DNA of 64,000 nt from Gluconacetobacter asukensis (lineage in GTDB: Bacteria > Pseudomonadota > Alphaproteobacteria > Acetobacterales > Acetobacteraceae). This document shows, piece by piece, positions 51,663-61,473 of the stretch; positions within the stretch are counted from its first letter, which is position 1, and each line of letters begins with the position of its first letter. A program made the translations under genes and the position numbers. The stretch covers positions 1-64,000 of the forward strand of contig NZ_JABEQE010000007.1 in NCBI RefSeq assembly GCF_014174375.1. The letters run 5' to 3'. The notes below the pieces were generated by a model that worked only from the letters and a program-made list of their open reading frames with translations, did not search any database and had not been told where the DNA came from.

Positions 51663-53148
51663 GGCGGCTGAGTACCTCCCGTATTACGGTGAGAACAAGG
51701 ATCTTCAGGTCGAAGCGCAGCGACCAGCGCTGCATGTATTCCAAGTCCAGGGCGACGCGTCGGCGCAGATCGTCCAGCGTGACCAACTGGCCGCGCGCGC
51801 CGTTGACCTGCGCCCAGCCGGTGATGCCGGGCCTGACTTGATGACGGATGACATATTCCGCCAGCGCATCGTCCAGCAGCATGCCGCCAGCACGGGTGTG
51901 GGGGGCGTGCGGACGGGGGCCGACCAGTGACATTTCGACGCGCATCACGTTCAGCAACTGCGGTAGTTCGTCGATACTCAGCCGGCGTAGCCATCGTCCG
52001 ACCGGCGTGACGCGCGGATCGTCGCGCGCGGTCTGCTGCGCCGCCATCTTGTCCGACATGTCCGTATACATCGTGCGGAACTTGAAGATCATGAACATCC
52101 GGTTGTTGAAGCCCAGGCGCGGTTGCCTGAAGAATACCGGACCGGGCGACGTCGCCTTGATGGCGATCGCTGCGCCGATCATCAGCGGAGACAACGCCAG
52201 CAGCGCCATCGCGCCCAGCGTCACGTCAAGGATCGTTTTCTTGACGACCTGCCAGTCTGACAGTGGGCGGCGCTGAAGCACCAGCAGCGGGAAGGGGCCC
52301 AACCGTTCGATCGGCAGCAGGACATCGATTCCATGAACGGTATTGGGCACAACGTAGACGTCGGATAATACGCTGCGCAGTTGCCAGCTGATCTTGGCAA
52401 CCTGCTCGACCGGATCGGCGGCAGGCGGGATGGCCAGAACGATGGCATGCAGAGGGTTTTCGCGACTGTGGGCGATCAGGTCCAGCAGCGTGCCGTCGGT
52501 GATCTGGGGATTCTCGGCGGTTTCGTGGTCGTCAAACACGCCGGCCAGGCGATAGGTCGATCCGGCCTCGTTGGCGATGCGGCCGGCGAAGCGGATGGCC
52601 GTCTCATCGCTGCCGACGACCGCGATATCACGGGCCAGTTGCCGCGCGATGGCCGGGCTGCCCAGAAGGGCTATTTCGAAAATGCGTACCATGCACAGAA
52701 CAGCTGATGAAAGAAGCAGCCATACCATGGAAAGTTCAAGGCACAGCACCAGCGGATGGCGCAGCATGGACAGGACGACGATATGCAGCAGCGCGCCGAT
52801 CAGCAGTGGAGGGGCGAGATAGTGCAGTTGCGTGGCGGGCTGGCGTACCGTCGGAACGTAAAGCAGGACCCTGTTCTTGGGTATCATCATGAAACCAAGG
52901 CCGGACATCAGGTCGGCAAGCGGTAACGCCTTATGCCAGTCCTGATGGATAATCGCGGGCTCGATCGATGCCGCCATCAGGCTGGATGCAAGGATCGCGG
53001 CAGTGTCTATGCTGGTTATGATTCCGGACAGGACGGAATGATAATAAGGATAGGCATCCGGTTCCGTGATTGCAGGCGCGGCCATTACGGGCAGTCTGCG
53101 TTCCGGAAGGCCGAGGGGCTCCTGCAAGGGGCCGTACGATTCGCTCAT
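51652..53148 (-). CDS. aceA: Undecaprenyl-phosphate glucose phosphotransferase (GumD/AceA type)
   Basis: A 498-residue priming enzyme that transfers glucose-1-phosphate to undecaprenyl phosphate. N-terminal four-helix membrane region, the CoA-binding-like middle domain (IAVVGSDETAIRFAGRIANE), then the bacterial sugar transferase domain: KATSPGPVFFRQPRLG, FKFRTMYTD, LRRLSIDELPQLLNVM, MSLVGPRPH, RPGITGWAQVNGARG. Opens the EPS operon that continues to 45419. Confidence 0.9.
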   Translation of the reverse strand: MSESYGPLQEPLGLPERRLPVMAAPAITEPDAYPYYHSVLSGIITSIDTAAILASSLMAASIEPAIIHQDWHKALPLADLMSGLGFMMIPKNRVLLYVPTVRQPATQLHYLAPPLLIGALLHIVVLSMLRHPLVLCLELSMVWLLLSSAVLCMVRIFEIALLGSPAIARQLARDIAVVGSDETAIRFAGRIANEAGSTYRLAGVFDDHETAENPQITDGTLLDLIAHSRENPLHAIVLAIPPAADPVEQVAKISWQLRSVLSDVYVVPNTVHGIDVLLPIERLGPFPLLVLQRRPLSDWQVVKKTILDVTLGAMALLALSPLMIGAAIAIKATSPGPVFFRQPRLGFNNRMFMIFKFRTMYTDMSDKMAAQQTARDDPRVTPVGRWLRRLSIDELPQLLNVMRVEMSLVGPRPHAPHTRAGGMLLDDALAEYVIRHQVRPGITGWAQVNGARGQLVTLDDLRRRVALDLEYMQRWSLRFDLKILVLTVIREVLSRHAF

Positions 53149-53600
53149 ACAAAGACCTCCATGGACAAGTGGTTGATTTGGAACCGTTCTTATGGTCGAT
53201 AAACATTAGAGTCTAAAAAAAGACTTTTCTAAGATAATGGTGGATGAAAATCGCGATGTAATCGGAATGCTATATGCTACGTTCGCGCAAGGTAGAGGCA
53301 TGAAAAATCCGCCCCGGTCTTCGGGGGGGCCTGGGCTAAGCGAGGCGCCTGCTATTGATTCTTCGATAAAATGCCATTGATGGATCTTAAAGATCCATTA
53401 TACCCTAATGGATATGCCCAACGTTACGTGTAACGGCCCAAACCTGTCCGCTTCCGGGCCGGGAAGGTGGCGCGCCTGAGGCGCGAAGGAAGAATAAGGA
53501 GATAATATTTTTTTTGTCTAGTTTTTTTATGACTTTTTTTGAATCTGATCAAAAACCCTTTTTTGTTCCGTGGTTTTGTGTTGAATCGGCAACGGATGCA
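53149..53600. other. Intergenic region: promoter of EPS operon, no gene
   Basis: About 450 bases between the start of the priming transferase and the stop of the UDP-glucose dehydrogenase. It holds a hairpin at 53380-53398 and a T-rich block at about 53505-53570, and the promoter of the minus-strand EPS operon should be here. No protein-like ORF was seen. Confidence 0.6.
53380..53398. promoter_or_regulatory. Inverted repeat upstream of EPS operon
   Basis: ATGGATCT-TAA-AGATCCAT, an 8-base perfect inverted repeat, about 230 bases upstream of the priming transferase start. A T-run does not follow it on either strand, so it looks more like an operator or attenuator stem than a terminator. Confidence 0.4.
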
Positions 53601-54926
53601 TCAGGGGCGACCGACCGATTGGTAGCGAAAGCCCAGTTCCCGCATCGCCATGGGCTCCCAGATATTGCGCAGGTCTACGATGACATCGCCCTTCATCAGC
53701 TTGCGCAGACGTGCCGGCGACAGGGCGCGGAATTCATTCCATTCCGTCAGCACCAGCAGGATATCGGCCCCTGTCGCGGCATCCAGCGCGTCCTCGCAAT
53801 ACTGTAAGGTCTTGGGCAGCACGGAGCGGGCTGACTGCATGCCGGCCGGATCGAACGCCCGCAGGTGTGCGCCTTCTTCCGCCAGGCGGCGCAGGATAGG
53901 AATCGACGAAGCCTCACGCATGTCATCGGTCTGGTGTTTGAAAGTCAGGCCCAGAACGCCGATCGTCGTGTTCGCCACGGAACCGCCATTGGCGGCGATG
54001 ACGCGTTCCGCCATATGGATCTTTCGCCTGTCGTTGATATCGATGGTCGTCTCGATCAACCGCATGGGCGATCCGGCATCCTGAGCGATACGGGTCAATG
54101 CCAGTGTGTCCTTGGGGAAGCACGATCCACCGAAACCCGGGCCGGGATGGAGAAATTTGCGACCGATCCGATTGTCGAGTCCGATGCCGCGTGCCACGTC
54201 ATGTACCTCCGCCCCTACCCGTTCGCACAGGTCGGCGATTTCATTGATGAAGGTCACCTTCATCGCCAGGAAGGAATTGGCCGCATATTTCACCAGTTCT
54301 GCCGTTTCCAGGCTGGTGAACAGGACGGGCGCCTCGATCAGGTAGAGCGGTCGGTAAAGCTGACGCATGACCTCCATGGCGCGCTGCGTGCCGCCCGGCT
54401 TGGTGGTGTCGGTGCCGATAACCACACGGTCGGGACGCATGAAATCACCGATCGCATTGCCTTCACGCAGGAATTCCGGGTTCGAGGCGACATCGAAATC
54501 CAGTTCGGGCCGGACGCGGCGGATCAACTCCGCCACCTGCCGGCCGGTACCCACCGGCACGGTCGACTTTGTGACGACGACTGCATAATTCTTCATGCTC
54601 TTGGCAATCTGTTCGGCCGCCGCATAGACATATCGCAGGTCGGCATGCCCGTCGCCGCGACGGCTGGGTGTGCCGACTGCAATGAAGATCGCCTCGGCCG
54701 CCTGGACAGCCTGCTCGATATCGTCGCCAAAAGTCAGGCGTCCCGCTGCCACGTTGTCTGCCACCAGCTTGTCCAGTCCCGGCTCGTAAATCGGGATCCG
54801 GCCTTCGCGCAGGGCCGCCAGACGAACCGGGTCGGTTTCGACGATGGCGACGTCGGTGCCGAATTCGGCAAAGCAGGCACCGGATACGAGGCCGACATAA
54901 CCGCCACCAATCATTGCGATCTGCAT
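53601..54926 (-). CDS. ugd: UDP-glucose 6-dehydrogenase
   Basis: 441 residues from the ATG at 54926. Rossmann GGGYVGLVSGACFAEFG at residue 7 onward; YAANSFLAMKVTFINEIADL; catalytic cysteine in GFGGSCFPKDTLAL; C-terminal LTFKHQTDDMREASSIPIL. It makes UDP-glucuronate, the donor for the GumK-like transferase in the same operon. An in-frame extension to 55157 overlaps the upstream GT2 gene and is not used. Confidence 0.94.
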   Translation of the reverse strand: MQIAMIGGGYVGLVSGACFAEFGTDVAIVETDPVRLAALREGRIPIYEPGLDKLVADNVAAGRLTFGDDIEQAVQAAEAIFIAVGTPSRRGDGHADLRYVYAAAEQIAKSMKNYAVVVTKSTVPVGTGRQVAELIRRVRPELDFDVASNPEFLREGNAIGDFMRPDRVVIGTDTTKPGGTQRAMEVMRQLYRPLYLIEAPVLFTSLETAELVKYAANSFLAMKVTFINEIADLCERVGAEVHDVARGIGLDNRIGRKFLHPGPGFGGSCFPKDTLALTRIAQDAGSPMRLIETTIDINDRRKIHMAERVIAANGGSVANTTIGVLGLTFKHQTDDMREASSIPILRRLAEEGAHLRAFDPAGMQSARSVLPKTLQYCEDALDAATGADILLVLTEWNEFRALSPARLRKLMKGDVIVDLRNIWEPMAMRELGFRYQSVGRP

Positions 54927-54954
54927 GGTCAACTCCTCTGGTACAGGGTCTGGT

Positions 54955-55977
54955 TCACGACGGGGACATTCCCTGCCGATCGGACGGAAGGGGCACCGTT
55001 CCGGCGCGTGCCGCACGCCACTGCAGGACCCGGCGTCGCATCGCCCGGGCGACTTGCCACCCCATGCGCGGTACGAACGACGGATGCCGCAGCGCCCGCG
55101 CCGCCAGGGCGCCGACCGCGCCGCGTCGAACCGCCTGGGAAAAGAAATGCGCGTCATCCAGGCGCCGCAGGCCCTCGGCCCGCCGACGCAGCAGGGCGGC
55201 CAGGTCCGGGGCGCCGTCCACAGCCGGGTCGCCGGCTAGATCGAGCGCCGATCGGGCCAGGGCGTCGTAGGCAATGGTGGTACGTGTCATGCCCGATGCC
55301 CGGCGGCTGATCGCCCCTTCGCGCTGGGTGTAAAGATAATGGGCGGAATCCAGTATCTGCAGCCGCGCGCCATGCAGCAACAGACGCACCATGAAGGTGA
55401 AATCCTCGCCGTGGCGCTGGTCTGCAGGATAGCGGATACCCGAGCGGATCAGGATTTCGCGCCGGATGACCGGCTTGAGCAGCCCCCAGTCCAGGCCCTG
55501 TCCATCGGCCAGATTATGGGCCAGATAGTCGCTCACCGTGATAACACCCGCCGAGGCGACGCCGGGGCCCATCGCCCGGCCGGTTACCCGCCGGGCCGCC
55601 GCGTCGTAATAGAGCAGGTCGTCGGCCACGATATCGATGGCCGGATCGTGCGCCAATGCGTTCGCCACGGCGTCCAGCCGATCCGGTGCATAGGCATCGT
55701 CGGCATCCAGGATGGCGATCCAGTCGCCGGCGGCCTGCGCAATGCCGGCGTTGCGGGCGGCCGCCGGGCCGCCATTGCGCTCGGTGCGTAACAGGCGGAT
55801 AGTGGGATGGCGCCGCGCCAACTCTTCGACCACCGCGCAAGTCGTATCGGTCGAGCAATCGTCGATGACCAGGATTTCGGTGGCCGGCAGACGTTGCGCC
55901 ACGACCGATTCCACAGCCCTCTCCACGAAACCCGCGGCGTTGTAGACCGGGATGAGGACGGAGAAGGTGCCGGTCAT
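54955..55977 (-). CDS. GT2-family glycosyltransferase
   Basis: A 340-residue GT-A enzyme. FSVLIPVYNAAGFVERAVES, VIDDCSTDTT, ILDADDAYAPDRL (the DxD metal site) and HGEDFTFMVRLLLHGA are the family's blocks. C-terminal 90 residues are basic, probably membrane-associated. Donor and linkage unknown. Overlaps the GT4 gene by 4 bases. Confidence 0.88.
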   Translation of the reverse strand: MTGTFSVLIPVYNAAGFVERAVESVVAQRLPATEILVIDDCSTDTTCAVVEELARRHPTIRLLRTERNGGPAAARNAGIAQAAGDWIAILDADDAYAPDRLDAVANALAHDPAIDIVADDLLYYDAAARRVTGRAMGPGVASAGVITVSDYLAHNLADGQGLDWGLLKPVIRREILIRSGIRYPADQRHGEDFTFMVRLLLHGARLQILDSAHYLYTQREGAISRRASGMTRTTIAYDALARSALDLAGDPAVDGAPDLAALLRRRAEGLRRLDDAHFFSQAVRRGAVGALAARALRHPSFVPRMGWQVARAMRRRVLQWRAARAGTVPLPSDRQGMSPS

Positions 55978-57158
55978 GCGTCGATCCTCACGAGCTGGTC
56001 GTACAGATCCTCCAGCGCGGCCGTGCAGTGCCGGATGTCGTGATGGGTGCGGACAAACCGCCGCCCGGCCGCCCCCATCCGGTCGGCCAGCATGTCGTCG
56101 CGCAGCAGCGTTTCCAGATGCCTGGTCAGGGCCGCGACATCCCGCTCGCCAAAGGCGAAGCCGGTTTCGCCGTCGACGATCCCTTCCGTCACGCCGCCAC
56201 GGGCCGACGTGACGACCGGCAGGCCGCTGGCCTGGGCCTCCAGCAGCACCAGAGGCAGCCCCTCGGCGTCGCCGCTGGCGGCCGTCACGCTGGGCAGGCA
56301 GAACACGCGGGCCTGGCCCATCAACGCCAGCACCCGATCGCGCGGAACAGCGCCAAGGAACGTGATGCCGTCCAGCGATGCCGCCATCGTTTCCAGGGCG
56401 GGGCGTTCGGGACCGTCTCCCGCAATGATCAGGCGGGCTGCGGGCATCGTCTGACGCAGGGTACGGAAGGCCTCGATCAGGAAACGACAGCCTTTTTTCT
56501 CGACCAGTCGGCCCAGGAACAGGATCGTCGGTGCCCGGTCGCCGGGCGGGGTGTCGCCGGGCACGAAACGGGCCGGATCGATGCCGATGTGACGGATGTG
56601 GATCCGCGCGGCAGGCAGGCCGACGGTGATCGCCGCCTCCCGGATATGGCCGGAGACGGCGACGAAGCTGACGCTCGGTTGGTGTGCCAACCTGTGCAGA
56701 CGGTGGGGATAGCGCTTCCAGCGCCTGCCGCTCCGGCCGGCCGCGAACCAGTCCATGTGGGTGGTAATGTCCGACCCGTGCAGAGTCACCAGCAGCGGGA
56801 CGGACAGTCGCTGGGCCAGATGCCAGGCTTCGACCCCGTCAAAACCGAAATGGGCGTGGATCAGCGCCGGGCGCACATGCCGTGCGATGCGGGTCAGGCC
56901 CGGTGGAGCGCGATCAAGCGTGCGGGCCGCCAGGCTGCGCAGCCGCTGGGGCAGGGTGGCGGGGCCGCGATAGGCCGCCCTGGCGGACAGGCCGTCCAGC
57001 GGCAGGCGGTCGATCAGCCGTTCGCCGATCATGATAGGATTCCAGCGCCGTAGCGCCAGCGATTGGTCGCGCACGAAGGTTTCGGACAGTGGCAGAAGCT
57101 CGGTCCGATAGATTCCGACGGTCGGAGCCTCTGTCATCGTGCCTGTCCGTTGTAACAT
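55974..57158 (-). CDS. GT4-family glycosyltransferase
   Basis: A 394-residue GT-B enzyme. N-terminal GIYRTELLPLSETFVRDQSL, HAHFGFDGVEAWHLAQ, nucleotide-sugar domain ILFLGRLVEKKGCRFLIEAF and the EX7E region (AEGLPLVLLEAQASGLPVVT). Start at 57158 is chosen because the minus-strand sequence gcggaggacaacg immediately precedes it. Middle of the minus-strand operon with the GT2 gene and ugd. Confidence 0.86.
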   Translation of the reverse strand: MLQRTGTMTEAPTVGIYRTELLPLSETFVRDQSLALRRWNPIMIGERLIDRLPLDGLSARAAYRGPATLPQRLRSLAARTLDRAPPGLTRIARHVRPALIHAHFGFDGVEAWHLAQRLSVPLLVTLHGSDITTHMDWFAAGRSGRRWKRYPHRLHRLAHQPSVSFVAVSGHIREAAITVGLPAARIHIRHIGIDPARFVPGDTPPGDRAPTILFLGRLVEKKGCRFLIEAFRTLRQTMPAARLIIAGDGPERPALETMAASLDGITFLGAVPRDRVLALMGQARVFCLPSVTAASGDAEGLPLVLLEAQASGLPVVTSARGGVTEGIVDGETGFAFGERDVAALTRHLETLLRDDMLADRMGAAGRRFVRTHHDIRHCTAALEDLYDQLVRIDA

Positions 57159-57306
57159 CGTTGTCCTCCGCTTCCATGTTTCTGCTGGACAGGGCATGGC
57201 GTTCATGCTTCCGGCCGTCGGCAGCGTGACGAGGGCGATTTCCACATGTCTGCCCACTGAAGGCGCAGAGATCGGAAAAAATGAGATAAATGAAGGCGAA
57301 ACGATT

Positions 57307-58413
57307 CTAGAGTCTGGTATCGGCGTAGATGTCGGGCGTCATGATACGATCCACGACTTCATGCCAGGCCAGCATCTGGGGCTGGATGGGCTCGTCATGG
57401 GACAAGGCGTCCTGGATAGCGCGCCGGATGGAGGCGCGGTCTCCCGGTACGTAGCCGCAACGTCCCGGCTGGTCGCCCAAGGCGAATTCCGGGCAGACCG
57501 CTGGAATGCCGAACAGACCGAATTGACGGAGCTTCAGGGATGTGTCGATCAGGTAGCGAGGCGTGCCGCGATCCAGGTACGGCGCGATGCCGAACGCCGC
57601 ATGCTGGACATAGGGCAGGGTCTCCGCGAACGGCATTTCCGCGTGGATGATGATATTGGGCGCCTTCAGGCCGTCCGCTGCCTTGCCTGCCCCGATGACA
57701 TGAAAATCGACATCGGGAAATTCCTCGGCAGCGATGGTGAAAAATGACGCATCGAACAGCATGGACCCCATCGATATGCCGCAACGCCGGTTGTCATAGG
57801 GATCGGGATAGATACGTTCGGCGATGGCACGGTCGATACCGTGCGGAATATAGTAGGCGTTGCGCTCATGCGGCATGCCCTGGCGCAACAGGCGTGAGGG
57901 CAGGCGCACAGTATCGATACTGTCGAAATTGGCCCGGAACCGTCGCTTGATGGTCTCGGCACAATCAATGACATCCAGGTCGTCCGAGGCCAGGTAGACG
58001 ATGCGCGCATTGGGGTTCAACCGTCGTACATCCTCGATGAATACCGGTGCCATACCGGATTCTATGAAGACCGTGTCGGCGTCGCTCAGCCACTGCTTTG
58101 GAATCCTTGGAATCAGGTGGCGGTAAAACCAGAACAATGTTTCTTCGACAGGAGCCAGCGCCTGGCGGCGAATGTTGAAAGGGTGCCAGGCGGTCCGCCA
58201 TAGGAAACACTCAACGCCGTCGATAGTTTCCACACGATTTGCGCAGGATGCGAGATCGGCCCTGGTGTCGCCGCGATGCTCGGACAGGCGGCTGAGGCCG
58301 ATGGAAAAGAACCGCGTCCGGCCGCGCTTGGCCAGTTCGGATGTGATGAAATGCACGCTCGCTTTTCGTCGCGAACGATAGTCGTGCACCGATATAACCA
58401 ATGAGCCGGCCAT
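57307..58413 (-). CDS. GumK-like glucuronosyltransferase (GT70-type)
   Basis: A 368-residue GT-B protein. VHDYRSRRKASVHFITSELA near the N-terminus, IVYLASDDLDVIDCAETIKR, and IIIHAEMPFAETLPYVQHAA then FGIAPYLDRGTPRYLIDTSL resemble GumK of xanthan synthesis, which transfers glucuronic acid to the lipid-linked mannose. The ugd gene in the same operon supplies UDP-glucuronate, which supports the call. Confidence 0.75.
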   Translation of the reverse strand: MAGSLVISVHDYRSRRKASVHFITSELAKRGRTRFFSIGLSRLSEHRGDTRADLASCANRVETIDGVECFLWRTAWHPFNIRRQALAPVEETLFWFYRHLIPRIPKQWLSDADTVFIESGMAPVFIEDVRRLNPNARIVYLASDDLDVIDCAETIKRRFRANFDSIDTVRLPSRLLRQGMPHERNAYYIPHGIDRAIAERIYPDPYDNRRCGISMGSMLFDASFFTIAAEEFPDVDFHVIGAGKAADGLKAPNIIIHAEMPFAETLPYVQHAAFGIAPYLDRGTPRYLIDTSLKLRQFGLFGIPAVCPEFALGDQPGRCGYVPGDRASIRRAIQDALSHDEPIQPQMLAWHEVVDRIMTPDIYADTRL

Positions 58414-58960
58414 GCCACTACCTGCCTCGTCGTTATTACGGACAACGTCGTGAAGAATGCATTACCGATTTGGGATCAAAGCCAGGCGCTTTATGCTGGT
58501 CCGGCGCATGGCAGCCCGAATCTGTAGGGGAGAAATGTTCGGATTGCAAGACGAATGAAGATCCTTCGTTCGAAAACGTGTGCTTCTAATCGGGGGTCAA
58601 ATAAGGCGGATTTCTGGCAGGATCGTGTTTTTGCGAAGACGGGGAGCGTCTTGTTGCGAGAATGCGAAAAATGCTGGTATTGGCATCTCTTATTGCTTGC
58701 AACGCCGCGTTGGACGAGGATAGGTTTGAGTCAAAGCGATCGGCCATGCCTGCCGAACGGTGGCTGGCTTTCCGGATTCTTACAGGAAATACACAGATTA
58801 TCAGGCGTTTCAGTCGCCAGGTCATAAAAACGGCCCATTCCTCCCGCCCGGGCAGGTATATGTCCGCTTGTCTCAATGTTGTCTCATGCGGTCGGAGCCC
58901 CGTCGGCATCGATGTCATGACGGCGTGGCCGGAATTCGCCAGCGGGGGGAGGAAAGTCGC
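58414..58960. other. Divergent intergenic region of EPS locus, no gene seen
   Basis: About 550 bases between the GumK-like gene (minus) and the acyltransferase (plus). Several short ORFs overlap here but none has a protein-like start. It must contain both promoters. No strong repeat was noticed. Confidence 0.5.
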
Positions 58961-60157
58961 ATGTCGGACCATCTGTTCGAAGCACGATCGGAACGATCCT
59001 ATCTCCTGCAACTGACCTCGCTGCGCGGGATTGCCTGCCTGGTGGTACTGGTCGGGCATGTCATCCAGGTCATCCGATATGATCCGGTGACGCGCGGGCC
59101 GTGGGGACGGGCGGCGCATGATCTGGTCACCTATCTCTTCAACGCCCAGGCCGCGGTCCTGCTGTTCTTTGTGCTTAGCGGCTGTGTGCTGTCGCTGTCG
59201 CTGCAACGGGTCGGGCGCTTCGACGGGGCGGTACTGGCGAGATTCTATATCAAACGGCTCTTTCGCATCTATCCGCTGCTGTGGGTGTCGGTGCTGGTCG
59301 CCGTCATGGTGATGCTACATGTGCGCAGCACGATGGAGGTGGAAGTCTTCGTCGACTGGCTGTCGCGCAACCTGCACGCGCCGGTTTCGCCCGTGCATGT
59401 GGGCCTGGCGCTTGCGGGGGCCTATACCCGTTATAACGGCCCCATGTGGTCGCTGCGGGTCGAACTGATCTTTTCGGTGCTCTTTCCCGTTGTCCTGTTC
59501 CTGATGCGCAACCGCGTGGCACGGCCCTGGGCCCTGGCGGGTTTCATCATGCTGGCGCTGGTGCCTATGCCCTCGGAGATCGGGCTGAATTTCGGACTTG
59601 CTTTCGCGCTCGGGGCCCTGATCCCCATGCTGCCGTCTCCGGCATGGGCAGCATCGCCAGCCTTGCCGCTGGTGGCGACGATCGTGCTGCTGTACGACCG
59701 GCTGGCGCTGGGAGGCCATGCGGTGCCCGAACAGATTTATGACGTTATCGAGACGTTGGCCGCCTTTGTGATCGTGCGCGACCTCTATGCATCGGGACGG
59801 TCGTACGGGGTGCTGACGCACCGGGTCACGATATGGATGGGAGAACTGTCCTACAGCGTCTATCTGCTGCATCTGCCGATCCTGCTGCTGCTGTTCGACC
59901 TGATGCAGGGCCATGTGGGGCTGCGTCCGCTGCTGTCCGATCCGGACGTGACACAGACGGTTCTGGCGCTGGGCACCATCTGCGTGACGCTGGCGGTATC
60001 GAGTGTGACCTACCACCTGGTGGAACTGCCCCTGCATAATCTGGGCCGTCTCCTCGCGAGCCGCCTGCCGGATCGCGCAAGGCCGCAGACCGCCGGGCGG
60101 GGCGGGGAGGTCGCGCTGGCAACGCCGGTCGCCGCCTGCGCCGAGCGTGACGGATGA
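58961..60157 (+). CDS. Acyltransferase-3 family membrane O-acyltransferase
   Basis: 398 residues from ATG 58961 (gggggagg upstream). About ten membrane helices. N-terminal block LTSLRGIACLVVLVGHVIQV with the catalytic-type histidine, FFVLSGCVLSLSLQR, RFYIKRLFRIYPLLWVSVL and WSLRVELIFSVLFPVVLFL. Likely O-acetylates the repeat unit, as GumF/GumG do. First gene of the plus-strand EPS operon. Confidence 0.88.
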   Translation: MSDHLFEARSERSYLLQLTSLRGIACLVVLVGHVIQVIRYDPVTRGPWGRAAHDLVTYLFNAQAAVLLFFVLSGCVLSLSLQRVGRFDGAVLARFYIKRLFRIYPLLWVSVLVAVMVMLHVRSTMEVEVFVDWLSRNLHAPVSPVHVGLALAGAYTRYNGPMWSLRVELIFSVLFPVVLFLMRNRVARPWALAGFIMLALVPMPSEIGLNFGLAFALGALIPMLPSPAWAASPALPLVATIVLLYDRLALGGHAVPEQIYDVIETLAAFVIVRDLYASGRSYGVLTHRVTIWMGELSYSVYLLHLPILLLLFDLMQGHVGLRPLLSDPDVTQTVLALGTICVTLAVSSVTYHLVELPLHNLGRLLASRLPDRARPQTAGRGGEVALATPVAACAERDG

Positions 60158-61473
60158 GGGCGGGTCATATCGGGGCCGGACGGGCGGCCGTCGCGGCCGA
60201 GGGGCGCCTGGGAGGAATGTACCTGGTCATCGCGGCAGCGATGTTCAACCTGGTGTTATGCTTCCTCTCCAGCCGGCACTGGATGCTGGTTGGAAATTCA
60301 CAGATTGCCGTGGTTGAAATCACGATCCTGGCGGCCGGTCTGTATCTGATCCGGCAAAGGATCGACCGTACCGCTCTGTGGCTCATGGCGCTGACGACGG
60401 GCTTCGTGGTCGGGGCCCGGCTGGTCAATCCGGCCCTCAGCGTGAAGATTCTGCATGATGTCGGCATCATGTACATCTTCTATATGCTCGGTCGCATGGC
60501 CAGCGAGCGAACCGCCTGGTCGACGATTCGGATCCTGATCGTCCTGGTGCTGGTGGTGGGGTTCGTCGAACTGGTCTTTACGAACATCTATGCCAGTCTC
60601 TTCAATATATGGGACTATTATGTGCAGAAGGGCGTGATCGCCAAGGACACGGTCAATTACAGCAATACCAACCTGTTTCTCAGCGGCAATCGGGGCGCGG
60701 GGGCCAGTCGCACTTTCTTCCAGTCGATTTTCGGACCGCATCGCGTCTCTTCGATCTTTCTGGAGCCGGATTCGCTGGGGAATTTTTCGGCCGTGCTGTT
60801 CGCGTGGTGCCTCAGCGTGTCGCGCAACCAGCCGGGTCAGCGCTGCGTGGTGATGTACGCCCTGGCCGTGCTGTGCTTTGTGCTGGCGGATTCTCGTTTT
60901 GCTTCGGGGTGCTGCCTGTTGATGCTGCTGGTGCGGGTCAGCCCGTTTCGCCGGTCGGCACTGGCGGCGTTTCTTTTCCCGATCCTTATCGGGACGCTGC
61001 TGACGCTCGTGGGCACGATGCATGAATTGCCCGGCGTCCTGCCGGCCATCATCAAAGACGATTTGGCCGGTCGGCTGATCTTTTCGGGCCGGCTGCTGGA
61101 TTACTGGGGTCTCGGCCAGTGGTTCGGGCTGGCACCGTCGCAGGTGTACACCCTGGATACCGGTTACGCCTATGTACTGAACAATCTGGGGGCGGTCCTG
61201 ACCCTGTTCTATCTGGGCCTGTTCGCGTTTCACCCGTCCCGCACGCCCGAAGGCGCGACGATGAAGACCATGATCTCGGTCTACTTCGCGACATCATTGT
61301 GCATCGGGGCCTCGGTCTTCACGATCAAGACGGCAGCGTTGCTGTGGTTCCTTTATGGCGTCACCGATGCGATGGGGCCAGCAGCCCTGCGTATCCGACC
61401 CCGCATGATCCGGGTGCCGGCCGGCATGGCCGTGCCGTCCCTGACCAGACGATATGGAAAATCCCATGCGTAG
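60154..61473 (+). CDS. EPS polymerase-like membrane protein (Wzy/GumE type)
   Basis: A 439-residue polytopic protein with about 10-12 helices and a large loop around VNYSNTNLFLSGNRGAGASR, SIFGPHRVSSIFLEPDSLGN. The EPDSLGNF segment and layout are typical of bacterial polysaccharide polymerases. Overlaps the acyltransferase by 4 bases and the GH5 gene by 20 bases. Weak sequence conservation in the family limits certainty. Confidence 0.7.
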   Translation: MRAGHIGAGRAAVAAEGRLGGMYLVIAAAMFNLVLCFLSSRHWMLVGNSQIAVVEITILAAGLYLIRQRIDRTALWLMALTTGFVVGARLVNPALSVKILHDVGIMYIFYMLGRMASERTAWSTIRILIVLVLVVGFVELVFTNIYASLFNIWDYYVQKGVIAKDTVNYSNTNLFLSGNRGAGASRTFFQSIFGPHRVSSIFLEPDSLGNFSAVLFAWCLSVSRNQPGQRCVVMYALAVLCFVLADSRFASGCCLLMLLVRVSPFRRSALAAFLFPILIGTLLTLVGTMHELPGVLPAIIKDDLAGRLIFSGRLLDYWGLGQWFGLAPSQVYTLDTGYAYVLNNLGAVLTLFYLGLFAFHPSRTPEGATMKTMISVYFATSLCIGASVFTIKTAALLWFLYGVTDAMGPAALRIRPRMIRVPAGMAVPSLTRRYGKSHA

